This document shows positions 62,639-64,000 of a stretch of DNA of 64,000 nt, one piece after another (position 1 is the stretch's first letter; every line of letters starts with the position of its first letter). The stretch covers positions 165,020 through 229,019 of the forward strand of contig NZ_RCOG02000011.1 of assembly GCF_009663685.2 (NCBI RefSeq). The letters are read 5' to 3'. The notes under the pieces are model-generated. The model saw nothing but the letters and a program-made list of their open reading frames with translations, was not told the DNA's origin and did not search any database. The position numbers and the translations under genes were made by a program. Origin of the DNA: Cupriavidus sp. U2 (GTDB lineage: Bacteria > Pseudomonadota > Gammaproteobacteria > Burkholderiales > Burkholderiaceae).

Positions 62639-62869
62639 TCATCGATCAACCGCCGAAGCCCCGGCTTTCTCACGGCGCAACTGAGCCGCGCGCCATTCCA
62701 ATGCATCGAGGGCGCCTCTCATATTCGTCAGCACCTGGGCCTCGATCGTGGCATCCCGTCCGTCCCGGGTCAGCCAGCGGACCAACCTTGTCTGGCTTGC
62801 CACATCCTTGCTGAGGTCCTTCAGATATCGCTCGACCGCCGCCAGGTCGCCCAAGTCTTCGCGTCCCAT
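62639..62869 (-). CDS. Unknown 76-residue protein
   Basis: The protein (MGREDLGDLAAVERYLKDLS onward) is charged and predicted all-helical, with heptad-like hydrophobic spacing that would suit a coiled coil. The ribosome-binding site AAGGG is modest. No family recognised. It follows the porin gene by about 105 bp. Confidence 0.6.
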   Translation of the reverse strand: MGREDLGDLAAVERYLKDLSKDVASQTRLVRWLTRDGRDATIEAQVLTNMRGALDALEWRAAQLRREKAGASAVDR

Positions 62870-62974
62870 ATCGTTGCCCTTTCCCCGGAATCGTAATTTC
62901 TACATTAATCGACGGCCGGCGGGATGGAAATCAACGGCGGATTGTCCGGATATCCTCCTATCCGGACATCGATA

Positions 62975-64000
62975 TCAAAATTGTGCATGCACGCGCACAC
63001 CGTAAAAGCGTGCGGGCCCACGATCGCGGTTGTAGCCCGGGTGCCTGATGTACTGGAAGTCCGGGCTGACGAAGAGATGCCGCTGCACGGCCAGGCTGTA
63101 GAACACCTCGCAAATCTGCTCGGGGCCATAGCGCAGCGCGCCGTCGCCAAGGAAGCCGCCCAGGCCGCCCTTCGCCAGGTATTCCTGATGCTGCTTCGAC
63201 AGTCCGTTGACAGCCACCGCGACCCCCAGGCTGTCCATGCCCCGATGCCAACTACCGCCCTTCAGGATCGCCCCGACCGAAGCGCTACGCCCCACTTCGG
63301 TAAATGCATAGCTTTCGGTCTTGTCATCGGCCCAATCGGCCCTGGCATATAGCCCCAGCGATTCGCCAACCTTCTGCTCCAGGCTCACGCCTGCCCCCAC
63401 TTTCGCGTGCTCGCGCCGGACCTGCGCCACATCGGGCGGGCCGCCGCTGCGCGATGCCAGATCGATTGCGTCCGAAAACGCTCCCATATGCGCGTGATTG
63501 CGCCACAGCAGCAGGCGTGCTTTCCCAGCGTTGCCGAGCAAGGTATAGGCGCGCTCCAGTTCCAGCATGTCGCCGTAGTGTTCGAAGATCCGGGTGTCCA
63601 GTTGCAGCCCGTTTGGCTCCACAGGTTGCAGGAACCGGCCGATGCGCACGGCCCAGTCGCCATCGATGTACTCGACCGCCGCGCCCCAGGTATAGCCCCG
63701 CGCATCGGCGGGATAGTCGAACGAGGCGTGCGAGGCAAAGGCCGTATTGAGGTACTCGCTGCGCGGATCGTGGGCGTACTCGAGGCTGTTGAAGACATCC
63801 AGCACCGACAGATTGCCAGCCGTGATGACGACGCGGCGCTTGGCCCGTGAGCCGGCAAGTTGATGAAATCCCGATTCCGCCGATTCTGTCTCGCTACCGA
63901 TTGCGATCTCCTGCCTGAGGAAAAGGCGAGCCCGGTAGATCGTGGGATTGGCGACGGCGGCCTTGGCCAGCTCCGCGTTGGCCAGGCCGCCCAGCCCCTG
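62975..64000 (-). CDS. OprB-like carbohydrate porin, partial (start outside window)
   Basis: The reading frame is open from the window edge for 341 codons to the stop at 62975. Visible blocks: YRARLFLRQEIAIG, RRVVITAGNLSVLDVFNSLEYAHDP, and the terminal porin strand GVRVHAQF with C-terminal Phe. It resembles the carbohydrate-selective OprB group and is a second, divergent porin gene near gcd. An internal ATG at 63805 is not the start, because homology continues before it. Confidence 0.85.
   Translation of the reverse strand, partial: QGLGGLANAELAKAAVANPTIYRARLFLRQEIAIGSETESAESGFHQLAGSRAKRRVVITAGNLSVLDVFNSLEYAHDPRSEYLNTAFASHASFDYPADARGYTWGAAVEYIDGDWAVRIGRFLQPVEPNGLQLDTRIFEHYGDMLELERAYTLLGNAGKARLLLWRNHAHMGAFSDAIDLASRSGGPPDVAQVRREHAKVGAGVSLEQKVGESLGLYARADWADDKTESYAFTEVGRSASVGAILKGGSWHRGMDSLGVAVAVNGLSKQHQEYLAKGGLGGFLGDGALRYGPEQICEVFYSLAVQRHLFVSPDFQYIRHPGYNRDRGPARFYGVRVHAQF

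Noticed and set aside
1..64000. tRNA, rRNA, CRISPR arrays, integrases or prophage genes
   Set aside because: I looked for cloverleaf T-loop strings, regularly spaced repeats and recombinase motifs and found none that hold up by eye.

Overview
The window is about 64 kb of GC-rich chromosomal DNA from a Burkholderiaceae beta-proteobacterium, most likely Cupriavidus or a close relative. The evidence is codon usage, gene families typical of that group (Bug-type binding protein, paaABCDE, acdS with its Lrp regulator, DUF485/ActP, Qor and LysR paralogues) and the recurring aGGAGAca ribosome-binding sites. I found no rRNA, tRNA, CRISPR array, intact insertion sequence or prophage. Both ends cut through genes.

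Left flank (1-9.8 kb): the end of an aryl-polyene-type lipid gene set (ketoacyl synthase, acyltransferase, two acyl carrier proteins, membrane protein, start of the next gene), the homogentisate operon hmgA-fahA, a small Xre regulator, a TetR regulator whose probable operator recurs before the next hydrolase gene, and a quinone-oxidoreductase-like enzyme.

Oxalate island (about 9.9-29.5 kb): two OxlT-type antiporters, three family III CoA-transferases (one a clear formyl-CoA:oxalate transferase, two from a divergent clade), oxalyl-CoA decarboxylase, a succinate-CoA-ligase-like pair, a PanE-like reductase that could be an oxalyl-CoA reductase, a FAH-family enzyme, a solo PAS protein, two LysR regulators, one FCD-type GntR regulator and two small unknown proteins. 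Eight copies of a near-identical operator (core GTATGTGRTATATCA) sit before the main transcription units, including gntR itself. This suggests one regulon. The gene set would let the cell import oxalate, activate it to oxalyl-CoA, decarboxylate it for energy and reduce it to glyoxylate for carbon.

Aromatic and transport section (29.5-42 kb): paaX divergent from paaABCDE-paaN-paaK (phenylacetyl-CoA epoxidation), then DUF485-actP (acetate uptake), an MFS transporter and a LysR regulator. paaG, paaZ, paaJ and paaF are not in the window.

Mixed section (42-53 kb): an isochorismatase-like hydrolase, a YefM-YoeB toxin-antitoxin pair lying beside a truncated permease gene, an IlvD/Edd sugar-acid dehydratase with its GntR regulator, a PLP enzyme plus Bug protein under a divergent LysR, the ACC deaminase pair acdS/acdR, a GntR regulator and a DUF427 gene with a structured leader.

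Right flank (53-64 kb): two copies of a 61-residue unknown gene, each with its own promoter and long terminator, bracketing an Hsp20 pair and an ABC-F protein; then gcd (PQQ glucose dehydrogenase) with an OprB porin, several very small genes, and a second OprB-like porin running off the end.
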